From NCBI GenBank assembly GCA_037179385.1, contig CM074187.1, positions 11,595,450 through 11,659,449 on the forward strand: a stretch of 64,000 bases of DNA, written 5' to 3'. A program made the position numbers and the translations under genes. Origin of the DNA: Holothuria scabra (taxonomy: Eukaryota; Echinodermata; Holothuroidea; Aspidochirotida; Holothuriidae). Of the stretch, positions 24,790 to 35,329 are shown piece by piece (position 1 is the first letter of the stretch; the number at the start of each line of letters is the position of its first letter). The notes under the pieces are model-generated. The model saw only the letters and a list, made by a program, of their open reading frames with translations, was not told the origin of the DNA and searched no databases.

Positions 24790-26728
24790 TAACTTTTCAT
24801 TTTCTTTAATATATATTTTTGAATTTTTTGACGTAAGGTACACTGTAATAATATACAGTGTCTGCTTAGGCCTATCCTACCAAATGTGCAATGCGGAAAC
24901 AAATCTCCAAATTTTGACAAAAAAAATGATCCTAAATCAGGAGATTTTGGACAGTCTTGTCACATTATAGGTTAGTATCAAGTTAATGATATCACACAGT
25001 TTCCTCAATTGCCTGAAATTCATTTCAAGGTTTCCTTCTACAGAGAGCGCCTCGGTCTGACATTCTCTCGTGTGACAATCTTGGGCAAGTAAAAAGTTAC
25101 TTGGGCAGGTTAAAGTTACTTGGGCAAGTAAAAGAACTTTACTTGGGACAAGAGCATATTACTCAATATTATAGCCTGCTGGGAATTTACACCTCTCCAA
25201 AGGAATCCCAGGTGAACAAGTAGACATTCATGTGGACATTTAGATCGAGAGAACAGCTAACAGGATGCTGATGGACAAGTATAATCAAACAACCAATCAA
25301 AAAAGATCGTGTTAAAGCATGACTCCTGTCCTACCCTATCATTTTGTCTTTGCCTTATTTACATTCAACGCTCACTGTGATTTCTCTCTAATGATGTAGT
25401 ATACCTGACTCCCTCATTTGAAGTTTTCATGCTTTTACCATAGCAACCTACCTGTTATAACATTAGAGACTAAATAAAACACTTTCCTTTGGTTGAAAAT
25501 AAAGCTGAACTGACGTGCAAATGATGACATTGGCATAAAATAACAGCATGTATTTTTCTCAAGTCTTCTCCTCGCATAGAATAGCTCATTTAGGCATTTT
25601 ACGTACATGGTACAGATTTTATTACTGTGTGAATTACACAGTACATTACAGTTTACCCCTACCCTTACCTTTATTCTTCAGGACTTGGGTAATTATGTAG
25701 TCAGGAAATTGCTCTGAAGGAGGTATCCACAATACCTATCTAGTTCGTGCATGGAAATCAAGGGTGAACTGACAAACAAGGAAGTGTACTGTTGCAGCAG
25801 TTTACAGGGGCATCTTGTGTGTAGAAATGGAAAGTTGTTTTAACTTTATTTGTACAACATCTGCATGGTTTGGTCTTTATCAAAAAGTTCATGCTGCTTA
25901 TATCCAGGTTACTTGAAAACATGTTGTGGTTGGGCTTTTCCAATGGAAATGCTGTGTTGCACGTAGCCATATTATATTGGATTGTGTTTCCAGAAAGCTA
26001 GTTGTTGCCGTGAATTTTATCATTCATATACTGCGGTTCCCTGGGATGTGGATTGCCACTTTGATTTTAACAGGAAATTCATCTCATATACTGTACAGTA
26101 CTGTACCACATTTGAAATGAAATGTTTTAGGGGTCATGTGCAATTTGAAAGTTTAACTAAATCAGTTAAATTAAAAATCATATCCTGAATTTATCTGTAA
26201 TTGCCTTTTAGATCCCCTGCAGGATATGTGGATCATGATGTGATCAGGCTGCAAGATTGACAGTAGTTGTAGTGGAATGGGAGATTCCACTTGGTATGGG
26301 AACTGCAGTGGTAACATTTAAGGTACTTCCATTAGTATTTTGGAGAAACTTTCTTGGGAAGAGAACACTTATAGAAACTGAATTTTGGAGTGAACAAGAA
26401 TAGAGACATGTTTTTTCTGACAAGGAACTGTAGGTATATTTGGAAATAAGTGTTTATTGTTGTGCATTAACTTGACAAATTTTATTTTCACTTTTGAAGC
26501 TATGGAGAGGCTGCTTTTCCAAGTGCTCGTCTAGTTTGTGATTCTTTTATTGAAATTATTGTTGTGGTTTGATAGAACACCTGCCATACTGTTTCCACTG
26601 TGTCTGAACACAGAAAACTGTCCGTACTGTTGTTGTAAATCTGTCAGTGGTGTTTTTGCTCTGTTGGAGACAGCAGTTCAAATTTACAGAACAGTTCAGT
26701 TTTGAGTATTAAAGGTTGATACTAAAAC
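24790..26728. other. Non-coding upstream of candidate exon 1d
   Basis: A short repeat of TTACTTGGGCAAGTAAAA-like sequence lies at 25085-25145. No TATA box at a convincing position was seen before the ATG at 26729. Confidence 0.45.
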
Positions 26729-26830
26729 ATGGAGCACTCTCTAAGCTTTAGGTCCACTTTACAGAGGCAAACCTCTCTCTATGATAAGGAGAATATTGAA
26801 AGGCTGCTCTCGGAGGAAACAGAAAGTTTG
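26729..26830 (+). CDS. Candidate alternative first exon 1d of TRPM
   Basis: A 34-codon exon starts at ATG, with an in-frame TAA two codons upstream, and ends TTG|gtaaga in phase 0. It encodes a charged peptide, MEHSLSFRSTLQRQTSLYDK followed by ENIERLLSEETESL. It is the closest candidate to exon 2 (10 kb). The composition resembles other TRPM N-terminal tails, but there is no direct homology evidence. Confidence 0.5.
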
Positions 26831-27049
26831 GTAAGATAATTTAAAGTAAAGATACTTCCCTTTTTTTTTTTCTCACAATTAATTAAACCTCCCTTTCCTT
26901 TTCTAAACAAAAATAGACATTGCTAGCTGTTGTAGGCTACTGTGTAAACAGTGTATGGAGAAAGATTTATATGCATGAATTTTATTCTGAGCAGTGTTTC
27001 AACCTACGGCCTCATGGTTTGACAATTTACATCATTTAAATTTGGATTT

Positions 27050-27303
27050 AAAGGACAAGAGCAGTCTCCCCAAACTTATTTTAAAACAAAGCTAAACTTA
27101 TCTCACAGTTTTTTCTGCTCCAAGTACAGTGTCTTCCATGATATTTTGGTATAGTATCACACATTTAAGGTAAATCTTTACTCAGGACCTATAGACTTTA
27201 CAATTGAGGAGGTAAAAGACTACCACTAATTCTCAAGAGCTATTTATAAAACAGGATAGTCCATTACTCTAATTCAAGCTTGGGTGACAGAATTTTCCCT
27301 TTA
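27050..27303. mobile_element. MITE family 3-like copy
   Basis: Starts TTTAAAGGACAAGAGCAGTC; the right end is ACAGAATTTTCCCTTTAAAT. The left terminus matches the copy at 30400; the interior is diverged. Confidence 0.5.
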
Positions 27304-27498
27304 AATATTTGGAATGTCTTTTGCTACAACTACAATGTGCTGTGTGATTTCAATTGTGTCTGATGTATGGTGGTAACTGTAGCTGTTATAATACAGTGAC
27401 ATATATTGCTATTTGAGATTTCTTTGCTCCACCTTCCAGTGAAGTGAGGTTCCATTATTAGGTTAGATGGATTTTACACCTCAACTTTATACCTTTTT

Positions 27499-27550
27499 GG
27501 TTCCTTGCGGTAGCAAAGGAACCTATGTAGTCAGGTTGGCGTGTGTGTGT

Positions 27551-27581
<31 letters not shown>

Positions 27582-28746
27582 ACACTTGCTTCGGTACGCT
27601 TTAACTCAACAAGGGAAGGTTGGATATAACTTATATTTGGTCCATAGATTCATCATAGGGAGAAGGTGTGCCCTATCGTTTTTGGTGGAGGTCAAAGGTC
27701 ATTTGGGGTCACCAGGGGTCAAAAACTAAAAACCTTCTCAACAGGATATTTCTAGTTAGGAAACTTGGATAGATGTCATACTTGGTGTGTGGATGTGTTA
27801 TGGTGTAAGGATGAAATTGGATATATTGGGTGAAGGTCAAGGGGTCATATGAGGTCACCAGGGGTCGAACACTGAAAAACGTTTTAACACAGTATTTTAA
27901 GGTAGAAAGGACAGATTTCAAATCAATCTGTGTTTGGTTAAGGTCAAAGGTCATCAAGGTCACTGGAGGTCAACTGCTGGAAATGTTATTTAGAAAATCT
28001 TGTAAGCTAGATAAAGATAGTTTCAATAGATTTTTTATCTCACCTGGTTTTGCATGCTTACGCACCCAAACACCTTAGAAATTTGTCCTTTATGTTCGTT
28101 CAGTGATGATTCCTTCGGGTTGTACACATATTTTGGATCATTCAAAGTTGTAAGAGGGCAATAACTGAAATCTGTAGATTTCACTGAGCACAGGTCACTC
28201 TGCATTAAACTGGTCTCTCTGCCAGTGGAAGCAATGCATGGATTCTACAATATGTCTCTTTAATACTGCTGTGCTCTGTGGGGTAACCTTATCCTCATTC
28301 TATTATCACACTTCATTAATCACTTGCTTTCTGCTTGACTGCTGAATAAACCCTGTTTTCTGTGTAGAGGTAGCAAGCAAGACAAGTGGTAGATTGTTTT
28401 AAAGCAACAGCAAGTTTTATTTGAGAGCAGGTAAAAATAACTTGTGAGAGAAATACAAGGGGTGTTTTTCTCTCTCTGACCACATTGTGTATCATTTATT
28501 GGTGATAATATCAAATCTGATTACAAGCATAAATACATATGGAAATGAGGTAGTGTTTTTGAAGGATCACCAAGCATTACAAAAGTTGAATGTCAGTAAG
28601 GCCACAGAAATTTAATTTTTGATTTCATGTAAAATTAGTGCTAAAATACCACTTGTGAAGATGTTACAAACATTGAGTATGAACTTTTGCTTAATAGCTC
28701 TATTTCACAGACTGGCTGTACGGTTCTTATAATATCCAGCAAGGAA
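27499..28746 (+). mobile_element. Hairpin/minisatellite element H3 with a different terminal family
   Basis: Left hairpin GGTTCCTT/AAGGAACC (27499-27523), (GT)n at 27541-27580, then units with cores at 27689, 27834 and 27941. A GCAAGGAACC near 28738-28747 inverts the left GGTTCCTTGC and is followed by a small GCCCATTGGGC palindrome. Same architecture as H1/H2, with unrelated terminal sequence. Confidence 0.6.
27539..27580. repeat. (GT)n microsatellite in H3
   Basis: About 40 bp of GT with one interruption, immediately after the left hairpin of H3. Confidence 0.9.
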
Positions 28747-28799
28747 CCACAGTGCCCATTGGGCTCTTGTTGGTTTATCTAGTCTGCTCATGCACAGCC

Positions 28800-29965
28800 T
28801 TTTTGGTTCCTTGCATTAGCAAAAGGAACTTTCATGTATCTGATTGTTTGTGATGTCTGTTTGCGTTTCTGTGACACTAGCTTGGGTGCACTCCTACTCA
28901 ACAAGGGAAAGTTGGACTTGATTGAAACTTGATAGAATGGTCCTAGTGAGAAGATGTGCCCTTTTGTTTTCGGTGGAGGTCCAACGTCATTTGGGGGTCA
29001 CCAGGGATCAAATATTTAAAAACTGTTTGAGACAGTTTCTCATTGTAGGAATTTTGGATGGACTTCTATTTATGGTGGGAAGTTAATGCGTGCAATTTTT
29101 GGTCACAGTCAAAGGTCATTTTGGGTCAATGGAGGTCAAACACGAGCATTGTGAACAAGAGAGATCTCAAGGTAGGATGCTTGGATAAATTTTTTCCTTG
29201 ATGTGTGGATTTTTGTGGATGGGTTATGGTGCAAAGATAAAACCTGGTTTGTTGGGGGGGGGGGGGAGGTCAAAGGTCATTTGGAGTCACCATGGATCAG
29301 ACACTGGAAACCATTTAAAATGATATCTCAAGTGAGGAAGCTTCATTACATCAATAGCCCTTACTAAAACTGCCTACCACTTAACAGTCTAAAACCCAAC
29401 TTTTCGGCAGTTAAGTCAAGTTTTAACTTGATGTTCACACCTACAGTTTATAGCCACTCCAATCGTAAAATCAATAAAAATATGATAAAAGCCATGAAGC
29501 ATTGGAGTGGCTATAAACTGTGGATGTTAACTTCAAGTAAAAACCCAACTTACCACCCAAAAGTCCGGTTTTGGACTGTTAGTGGTAGGAAGTTTTAGTA
29601 AGGGCTATTTCACGTAACATTGAATAGATTTTGTATTTAGCATAAGAAAGTGTAGAGGCAAGAGGAGGAAATGTGCTGAGTGTTGTGGAATCAAAGGTCA
29701 TTTGTGACCACTGATGGTCAAATGTGGAAAATTGTGTAAACACAATGTCTCAAGGCATGAAGCTTGGGTAGATTTCATTTAAAAGAACTGTTAAGGAAGA
29801 AAGAATAGTCCTGTTGTTTTTGGTGGAGGTCACAGGTCATCTGGGGTCACTTGAGGTTGAACAAGATCAAGACTGAAATTTGATGGATGTACAATAGGCA
29901 TCATTCAGTGCCAACAACTGTGAAGGTCACCTAGGGGTCACCAGAGTAAAAGCCAAACTTCACAT
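28800..29965 (+). mobile_element. Hairpin/minisatellite element H4, interrupted by a MITE
   Basis: Left hairpin GTTCCTT/AAGGAAC (28806-28829) of the H3 type. Degenerate units have cores near 28976, 29107, 29277, 29690 and 29827. A foldback element (29355-29606) has inserted into one unit. A G-run of about 20 bp precedes the core at 29277. No right terminal repeat was found. Confidence 0.6.
29355..29606. mobile_element. Foldback MITE with TA duplication, nested in H4
   Basis: Left arm GCCCTTACTAAAACTGCCTA and right arm TAGGAAGTTTTAGTAAGGGC, pairing for about 100 bp each with a short centre. The inner ATAGCCACTCCAAT is mirrored by ATTGGAGTGGCTAT. Flanked by TA. Confidence 0.82.
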
Positions 29966-30049
29966 AATAAGCTAAATTTTGTCTGTATGCTAGTGAGTAA
30001 TATTGGCTCAGTAAAATACATTCTGGGGGTGGGGGGCACTGAATTATTA

Positions 30050-30190
30050 TCCCTCCTCCATTCTGAGCATCATGCACAATGACAGCAAGTTCTATTGTTT
30101 AAGTCTTTTCCCTTGCCTGGAATCAAAGGCTGGACTTTCCAAGTGAGAGGCTAATGCCCTACCAACTAAACCCCCACACTCAGTCGATCC
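30050..30190 (-). mobile_element. tRNA-like SINE head, diverged
   Basis: On the minus strand TTAGTTGGTAGGGCATTAGC resembles a tRNA D-arm/A-box region and CCTTTGATTCCAGGC a B box. The following CATTGTGCATGATGCTCAG matches the SINE body. Not a functional tRNA gene: no paired acceptor stem is evident. Confidence 0.55.
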
Positions 30191-30399
30191 AAGGCAATCA
30201 GTGAAGTGAGGTAAATGTTTTTGTCACATGTGCAGGCACTGACACAACCTGTTGTATAATTATTTGAGTGTGGCAGTCAGCGATAACTGCAGAAACCTCA
30301 CTGTTGATACTTCGATGGATATACAGGAACTGAAAAATATACACAGCAATCCTGATCCTTGCCACCTGTCAAAAGTTTATTATTATAGCTTTCTTAAAG

Positions 30400-30637
30400 G
30401 GCAAGAGCAGTCTGACCCAAACTTGAAGGAGTTTAGTAGACTGTCCTGTTTCATCACTGGCTGTTGAGAGTCATGTGACAACATTTTTTCTCCTCAAATG
30501 CAACTGCTTGGTTCACCTACTGTATGCAATATTGAAGTCATAAAATATGATGAAAGGTACTTCAAAGGAAAATAAGATGAAAACTGTAAAATTTAGCTAA
30601 ATTGCTTGAAAATAAGTTGTTGGACTGCTCTTGACCT
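30400..30637. mobile_element. MITE family 3, copy with clear terminal repeats
   Basis: Left AAAGGGCAAGAGCAGTC and right GACTGCTCTTGACCTTT form a near-perfect inverted pair flanked by TTAA-like sequence. About 240 bp, non-coding. Confidence 0.7.
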
Positions 30638-30666
30638 TTAAAGGGAACAAAAAAAAATTCATGTGC

Positions 30667-30839
30667 TTAGGTTAGGTTAGATGGAGTTTCATGGCCCAGT
30701 TTCCAACCAATTGGTTTATAAAGTTGAGTTGGCCAAGGCTTTTTTCCCAGTTGTGGCACTCTGGCTTACAGTTTTCCCTACTTTATTGCTTACTGTATGC
30801 CGAGCTCCAAGCACAATGGCAGTAGTTCCAACTAGAACT
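30667..30839 (-). mobile_element. SINE 3' part, left half of the copy split by the LINE
   Basis: Antisense SINE body (TTAGATGGAG, GGCCCAGTTTCCAAC, CAGTTGTGG) ending within the family's GGCAGTAGTTCC section, where LINE sequence begins. Confidence 0.85.
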
Positions 30840-30951
30840 ACTGCAAGCCAGACTGTAATTGATGGTCCCAAAATCAGCAGCACTATTATTAAAGTACGTG
30901 AGATAAAGTCAGATGTAGCTACACATACAGGAATAGCACATCATCTGCACT

Positions 30952-31830
30952 ATGCCTCTAGGCCAAATCCTCAGCTGCCGAAGGTTAACTATGGTGTTCC
31001 AGTATCTAATAGTTTTGCTGTTCTGCATGATGAATTTTATGGCAACAGATGAACCAAAAGAAGCCACCAACAGTTACGAGGTATCAGACTCAGATGCATC
31101 TATTTCACTGCCACCTCGGGCAAAGCAGAAATCTGTGGACCCTGCATCTGAAGCCAATGATGATGTTTTGGTCTCTACACCACCCAATGGATCTTCTGAC
31201 CCGCCCCTACAAAATAGACGGTCTCAGCTTCCAGTCACTAAAGTGCATCACGGGGGACCTAGGCCTGTTGCTGTCATCATAGGTGATTCAATTCCGCGAT
31301 ACTTAGTTGGGAGAAGGCTCTCGTGAAGGTATCGTGTTCTTAACCATTGTATTCCTGGCTTGACTTTACAAAAGTTGATTTCATTTATGCCTATTCTTAT
31401 TGGAGATGACAACCCAAGTATTGTTATTGTTCGTTGTGGAACTAACAACATTCTCTCTCACAGTACGCAAATGATATTAGACCTCATTTCCAAACTTACT
31501 TGTGACATAAAGACACTTGTTCCTAATGTTCAAGTGGCAGTCTCTGGTCTTGTTGGGAATAGAAATTGCTTTAATTCAGACAGATATCCTTACACAGCAC
31601 ATTAATGTTTGCATTCAACAGTTTTGTGAGGATCGCAATTTGTCTTTTATTAATAATGGTAACATATCCTTATCCTATCTTTCACATGATGGTATTCATC
31701 TCAGTAAATGGGGGACTAAGCAACTGGCCTTGAACTTCATATCTTACCTATGCTCTAGACCTTTATCAGAGTTTCAAAATGAAAATTTTTGGATGGAGAA
31801 TCTCCCCCTGAATGCTCGAACTTACTAAGT
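30952..31830 (+). pseudogene. LINE ORF1, esterase-like, broken
   Basis: Reading frame shows the SGNH-hydrolase blocks typical of CR1/L2 ORF1: VIIGDSIPRYL (nucleophile Ser), VRCGTNN, and SHDGIHLSKWG with the catalytic Asp/His at 31684-31698. A TGA at 31324-31326 interrupts it just after block I, with the same frame continuing beyond. A frameshift near 31590 separates SGLVGNRN from the INVCIQQFCEDRN section. An upstream piece contains VPVSNSFAVLHDEF, like the NRFAVL motif often seen in these ORF1 proteins. Confidence 0.75.
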
Positions 31831-33267
31831 TTTCGTTCAATCCCGGTTCATACATCAAATATAAGAAAGCAAAAGGTATTTTCTACTCCAAACTCAGTTA
31901 ATAGATCAAACTTGATTCAAATTACTCCGGACTCATCTCCAAAGAAGGAACTAAAGTTATCACTTCTAAATGTGTGTTCGGTCCACCAAAAGACCTCTGC
32001 AGTGGTTGACATAGTTCATAATCACCAATTAGATATGTTTGCTATAACAGAAACATGGTTGCAACAGAATGGTGATGGCGTTCTGTTATCTGAGCTAACA
32101 CCATGTAACTTCCAATTTATTCATGTCCCTCGAGCCTCAAGAGGTGGCGGTGTTGGCTTCCTTTTTAAAAATTATTTGGATTTTGTGAAGATCTCAACAT
32201 CTCCATCATATTCTTCTTTTGAATGCCTTGAAGTTTTTAGTAAACATGCTAACTTGCGAGTAGTTGTTCTTTATCGTCCACCCTCTTTGTCCGTTAGTCT
32301 GTTTCTGGATGAGTTTGCTGATTACATCCAGCTTTTGAACACTGCACGTGGAAATCTTGTGATAGTTGGTGATTTTAATCTTCAGATTGATTGTTCTGAA
32401 GCTGCACATATCAAAAAGTTTACCTCTCTTCTTCACTCTGGAAATCTACGTCAGCATGTTCATTCTTCCACACATAGAGGTGGTCACATTTTGGACCTGG
32501 TTATTTCTCGTTGTTCTGAAAATGTTGTTAATGACATATTCAGTTCTGAGCCATGTGTCTGTGATCATCTGCTGGTCTCCTGTGTTGTTTTGAATAGCCT
32601 TCAAGCAGTTTCTAAACACCATCGCTTTGCATATAGAAGGACTTGGGATATTAACAAGGACGACTTTAGGCAAGACCTTCGTGATAGTCCTGTTTGCGAT
32701 TCAACTCAGCTTTCATCCTCCCTTCCGAATCTCCTACAATTATACAACTCAACTGAATCGTTGCTCGACAAAAATGCTCCTGTTACTGAAAAGATTCTGA
32801 GGCCCCGGCAAAAGTGTGAGCCATAGTTTGGTCATGACATTGTGTGTGCCAAAAGAATTAGAAGGCAATGTGAACGTCGTTGGCTCAAAAGTAGTTTGAC
32901 TTTGCATAGGGATTTATTTATTGAACAGTGCAAGGTTGTCCGTAATATGATAAGTTTGGCAAGAAAGAACTATTATTCTAACAAAATTGAGAATGCTGTT
33001 ACCCCAAAAGAATTTTTCCAAACAGTTAACTACATTTCTGGAAGGAGCACACCATCAATTCTGCCTGATCACTCTTGTGACATTGAACTTTCTGAGAGAT
33101 TCTCTTATTATTTTCATCAAAAAATAGTTGATATCTGTAATGTACTTGAAGCTCAATGCCTAAACTTATCTTTACCTAATTATTCAACACTATCTTTTGG
33201 TGCTACAATGGATTCATTCTCTATGATCTCTAATGAAAATTGTAAAAAACTTTGGCATGTATTTTGA
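31789..33267 (+). pseudogene. LINE ORF2 5' part: endonuclease domain and linker
   Basis: APE-type endonuclease motifs in order: LSLLNVCSV, FAITETWL, RGGGVGFLF, VVLYRPP, IVGDFNLQID, THRGGHILDLVIS and CDHLLVS. The frame is open to a TAG at 32824-32826. That stop falls where related elements carry the Trp of a PWF-like motif, and the frame then continues (RIRRQCERRWLK, FIEQCKVVRNMISLARKNYY). It ends at the deletion junction near 33245. Confidence 0.85.
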
Positions 33268-33859
33268 TCAAAACCTGAATTTGGAAAAACATGTTAATAC
33301 CTTCTGTGGATCTGCCAATTGGCAGTTGAGAAACATTAGCCTTTTGCGAAAGTACCTTGATGATAAAACTTGTGAAATTTTAGTTCATGCATTTGTTACT
33401 TCCAGGATCGACTTTCACAATTCTTTGCTTTATGGTCTGCCTGATGTTTCCATAAAGAAACTTCAAAAAATTCAAAACTCTGCAGCACGTATTGTCAAAA
33501 GGAAAAGTAGACGGTGTCACACAACCCCACTTTTAAAGGAACTTCACTGGCTTCCTATTAGAGAGAGAATCAAATTTAAAATAATGCTGCTTACTTTTCG
33601 TGCTCAGCATTTAAGGCAGCCTGTTTATATCTCTCAGCTTCTGTCTCCTTATACTCCTGCTCGTGTTCTTCGTTCCTCTGAGAAGGCTTTCCTAGCTCTT
33701 CCTAATCCACAATTGAAATCATATGGTTACAGATGTTTTGCATATGCTGCTCCCTACTTGTGGAACCAGTTACCTGACCATATTCCATTATGTACTAATT
33801 TTTCTACATTTAAACGTAATCTCAAGACTCATTTGTTTGCTTGCTTCTTTGATTGAAAT
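33233..33859 (+). pseudogene. LINE ORF2 3' part: post-RT C-terminal region
   Basis: Begins FGMYFDQNLNLEKHVNTFCG and continues with LVHAFVTSRIDFHNSLLYGL, LQKIQNSAARIV, LHWLPIRERIKFKIMLLTF and APYLWNQLPDHI. This is the region downstream of the RT catalytic motif in L2/CR1-type elements. It is in a different frame from the upstream piece because of the deletion. Confidence 0.88.
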
Positions 33860-33956
33860 GAATTTGTTGTTTGATTTTATTTTTGTCAAGCGCCTAGAGC
33901 AGCTACACTTTTGTTCTGATTTGGCGCTATATAAGTTCAATGTATTATTATTATTA

Positions 33957-34056
33957 GTTTCTGTTTTCAAAGTCTTGGGTATGACCTGGCCAGGACATGA
34001 ACTCCCAACCACCCAACTGCAAGTCTAATGCTCTAACCACTTGACTATGCACTTCG
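33957..34056 (-). mobile_element. SINE tRNA-like head, right half of the copy split by the LINE
   Basis: Continues the interrupted antisense SINE immediately after the LINE (ATT)n tail. Read on the minus strand it gives AGTGGTTAGAGCATTAGA (A box region) and GAGTTCATGTCCTGG (B box region), followed by the family's CCAGGTCATACC. Confidence 0.85.
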
Positions 34057-34711
34057 TCAGTAAAATTCATGTGACAAATTGAATTTACTATTTTAAGCAT
34101 GTAGCCAACCCTTCATGACGCTAGAAGCGAATAGCAAGTTTTAGCCATCTCAAGCTGACAACTAATAATCCAGAATCTATCAGTGAACTTCCTGTTCAGC
34201 TATCTTGAGATCAAAAGTTGAAGGGGTTTGCCCCCTTCAAAGTCTCAGTATTTGCTCAAGAGAGCAACAAAGATGTTTTATTGGTTAACTGCTGCAATAA
34301 CAGAGCTAAGCTTCACCCGAGAAAATGCCTTTTTCTCGGGTAACAGTGGCTAAAACATCCTATTTAACATCTAGCAGCATGTTTTAATAATGTACAGCTT
34401 CATATGTATTGAGTAATTTGTATGTTTAATTGGCATTTTTCAGTTAAAGTTTAATAGTGAATGATAACATTTCGTGAATTTAAAATCTTTAGTTACCTTT
34501 AATGTGGCAATTAACTCAGTAATGTTCTAGAACTTCTGTAGAATGTTGTTATTTGTAATATGGAAGGTCAAGTGATATGAAGGTGACAAAGTGGGGTTTT
34601 AATGTAAAAAAACATTGTAAAACTAGAAAAAAGCTGCAATTCCCTTCAAAATCCCTTGCAAATTTAGGCTGTACCATTTTATATGGTAATTTCTAATTTG
34701 TACTTTATCAC

Positions 34712-35100
34712 CACGGACTTATATACATGGACAGAGCATGTAACGTGTACGTCGTATCTGTAGGTGGTCTCCACCAACTAGGACAAAAAAGGCACACCAA
34801 GATGGACGCCGTGAACCTATAAAACGTCTGATTTGATGACGACTCTGTAAAATTTTAAGCAAAAGTTTAACTTAATGGGAAACAATATCATATTCCTGCA
34901 ATACGTGAAGTGATTTTGACTTTACCTTGCCATATTTTAAAAATATTTCAACTTTCTAGCAAAATATGGCAATATACTTGAGCAAGTCCAACCTTTTACA
35001 CACAACAATAGCAGATGGCCATTTAGGTGTGCTTTTTCTCACACTACGGTAGCGATAATGTACCGCGCAGTATGCTCTGTCCGTGTATAGGAAGTCCGTG
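34712..35100. mobile_element. 389-bp MITE with perfect 8-bp target duplication
   Basis: TTTATCAC occurs at 34704-34711 and 35101-35108. Terminal repeats CACGGACTTATATACATGGA and its inverse (TCCGTGTATAGGAAGTCCGTG, three differences plus a small gap). The 8-bp duplication is the signature of hAT, P or Merlin-like transposases. No ORF. Confidence 0.85.
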
Positions 35101-35329
35101 TTTATCACTCATACACATGGGCTTATGTGCAAATCCGGTGATGTATGGAGATAGGACAGGCCACATAGGGAAAACGGTATCCTTTGTTTTTGCAATGTTC
35201 ATTTCAAGGACTGTTGCAAGAGAAGTACAGGTCTCCTGAGGATTTATTTTGGATATTTAAATTAAATTGTATCCTTAAAAACCATCATCAGTATCACTTG
35301 CCAAAGTGTTTTTATTTTTTTCCATCTCA

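Larger units (their letters stand above)
30840..33956 (+). mobile_element. L2/CR1-type LINE, internally deleted, nested in a SINE
   Basis: Non-LTR retrotransposon copy with ORF1 (GDSL/SGNH esterase-like), ORF2 apurinic endonuclease and the C-terminal part of ORF2. The reverse-transcriptase core with its YADD box is missing. The 3' end has the L2-like pattern: a GGCGCTATATAAG-type stretch followed by (ATT)n. SINE sequence stops at about 30839 and resumes at about 33957, which fixes both element ends. The copy is dead: a stop and a frameshift in ORF1, a stop in ORF2, and the RT deletion. Confidence 0.88.

Noticed and set aside
30681..31052. 123-codon ORF starting MEFHGPVSN
   Set aside because: Starts in antisense SINE sequence and only later enters LINE ORF1; the start is not meaningful.
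33957..34056. tRNA-like sequence that might be a tRNA gene
   Set aside because: A and B box regions are present but no closed acceptor stem was seen; it continues into SINE body sequence and is interrupted by the LINE.
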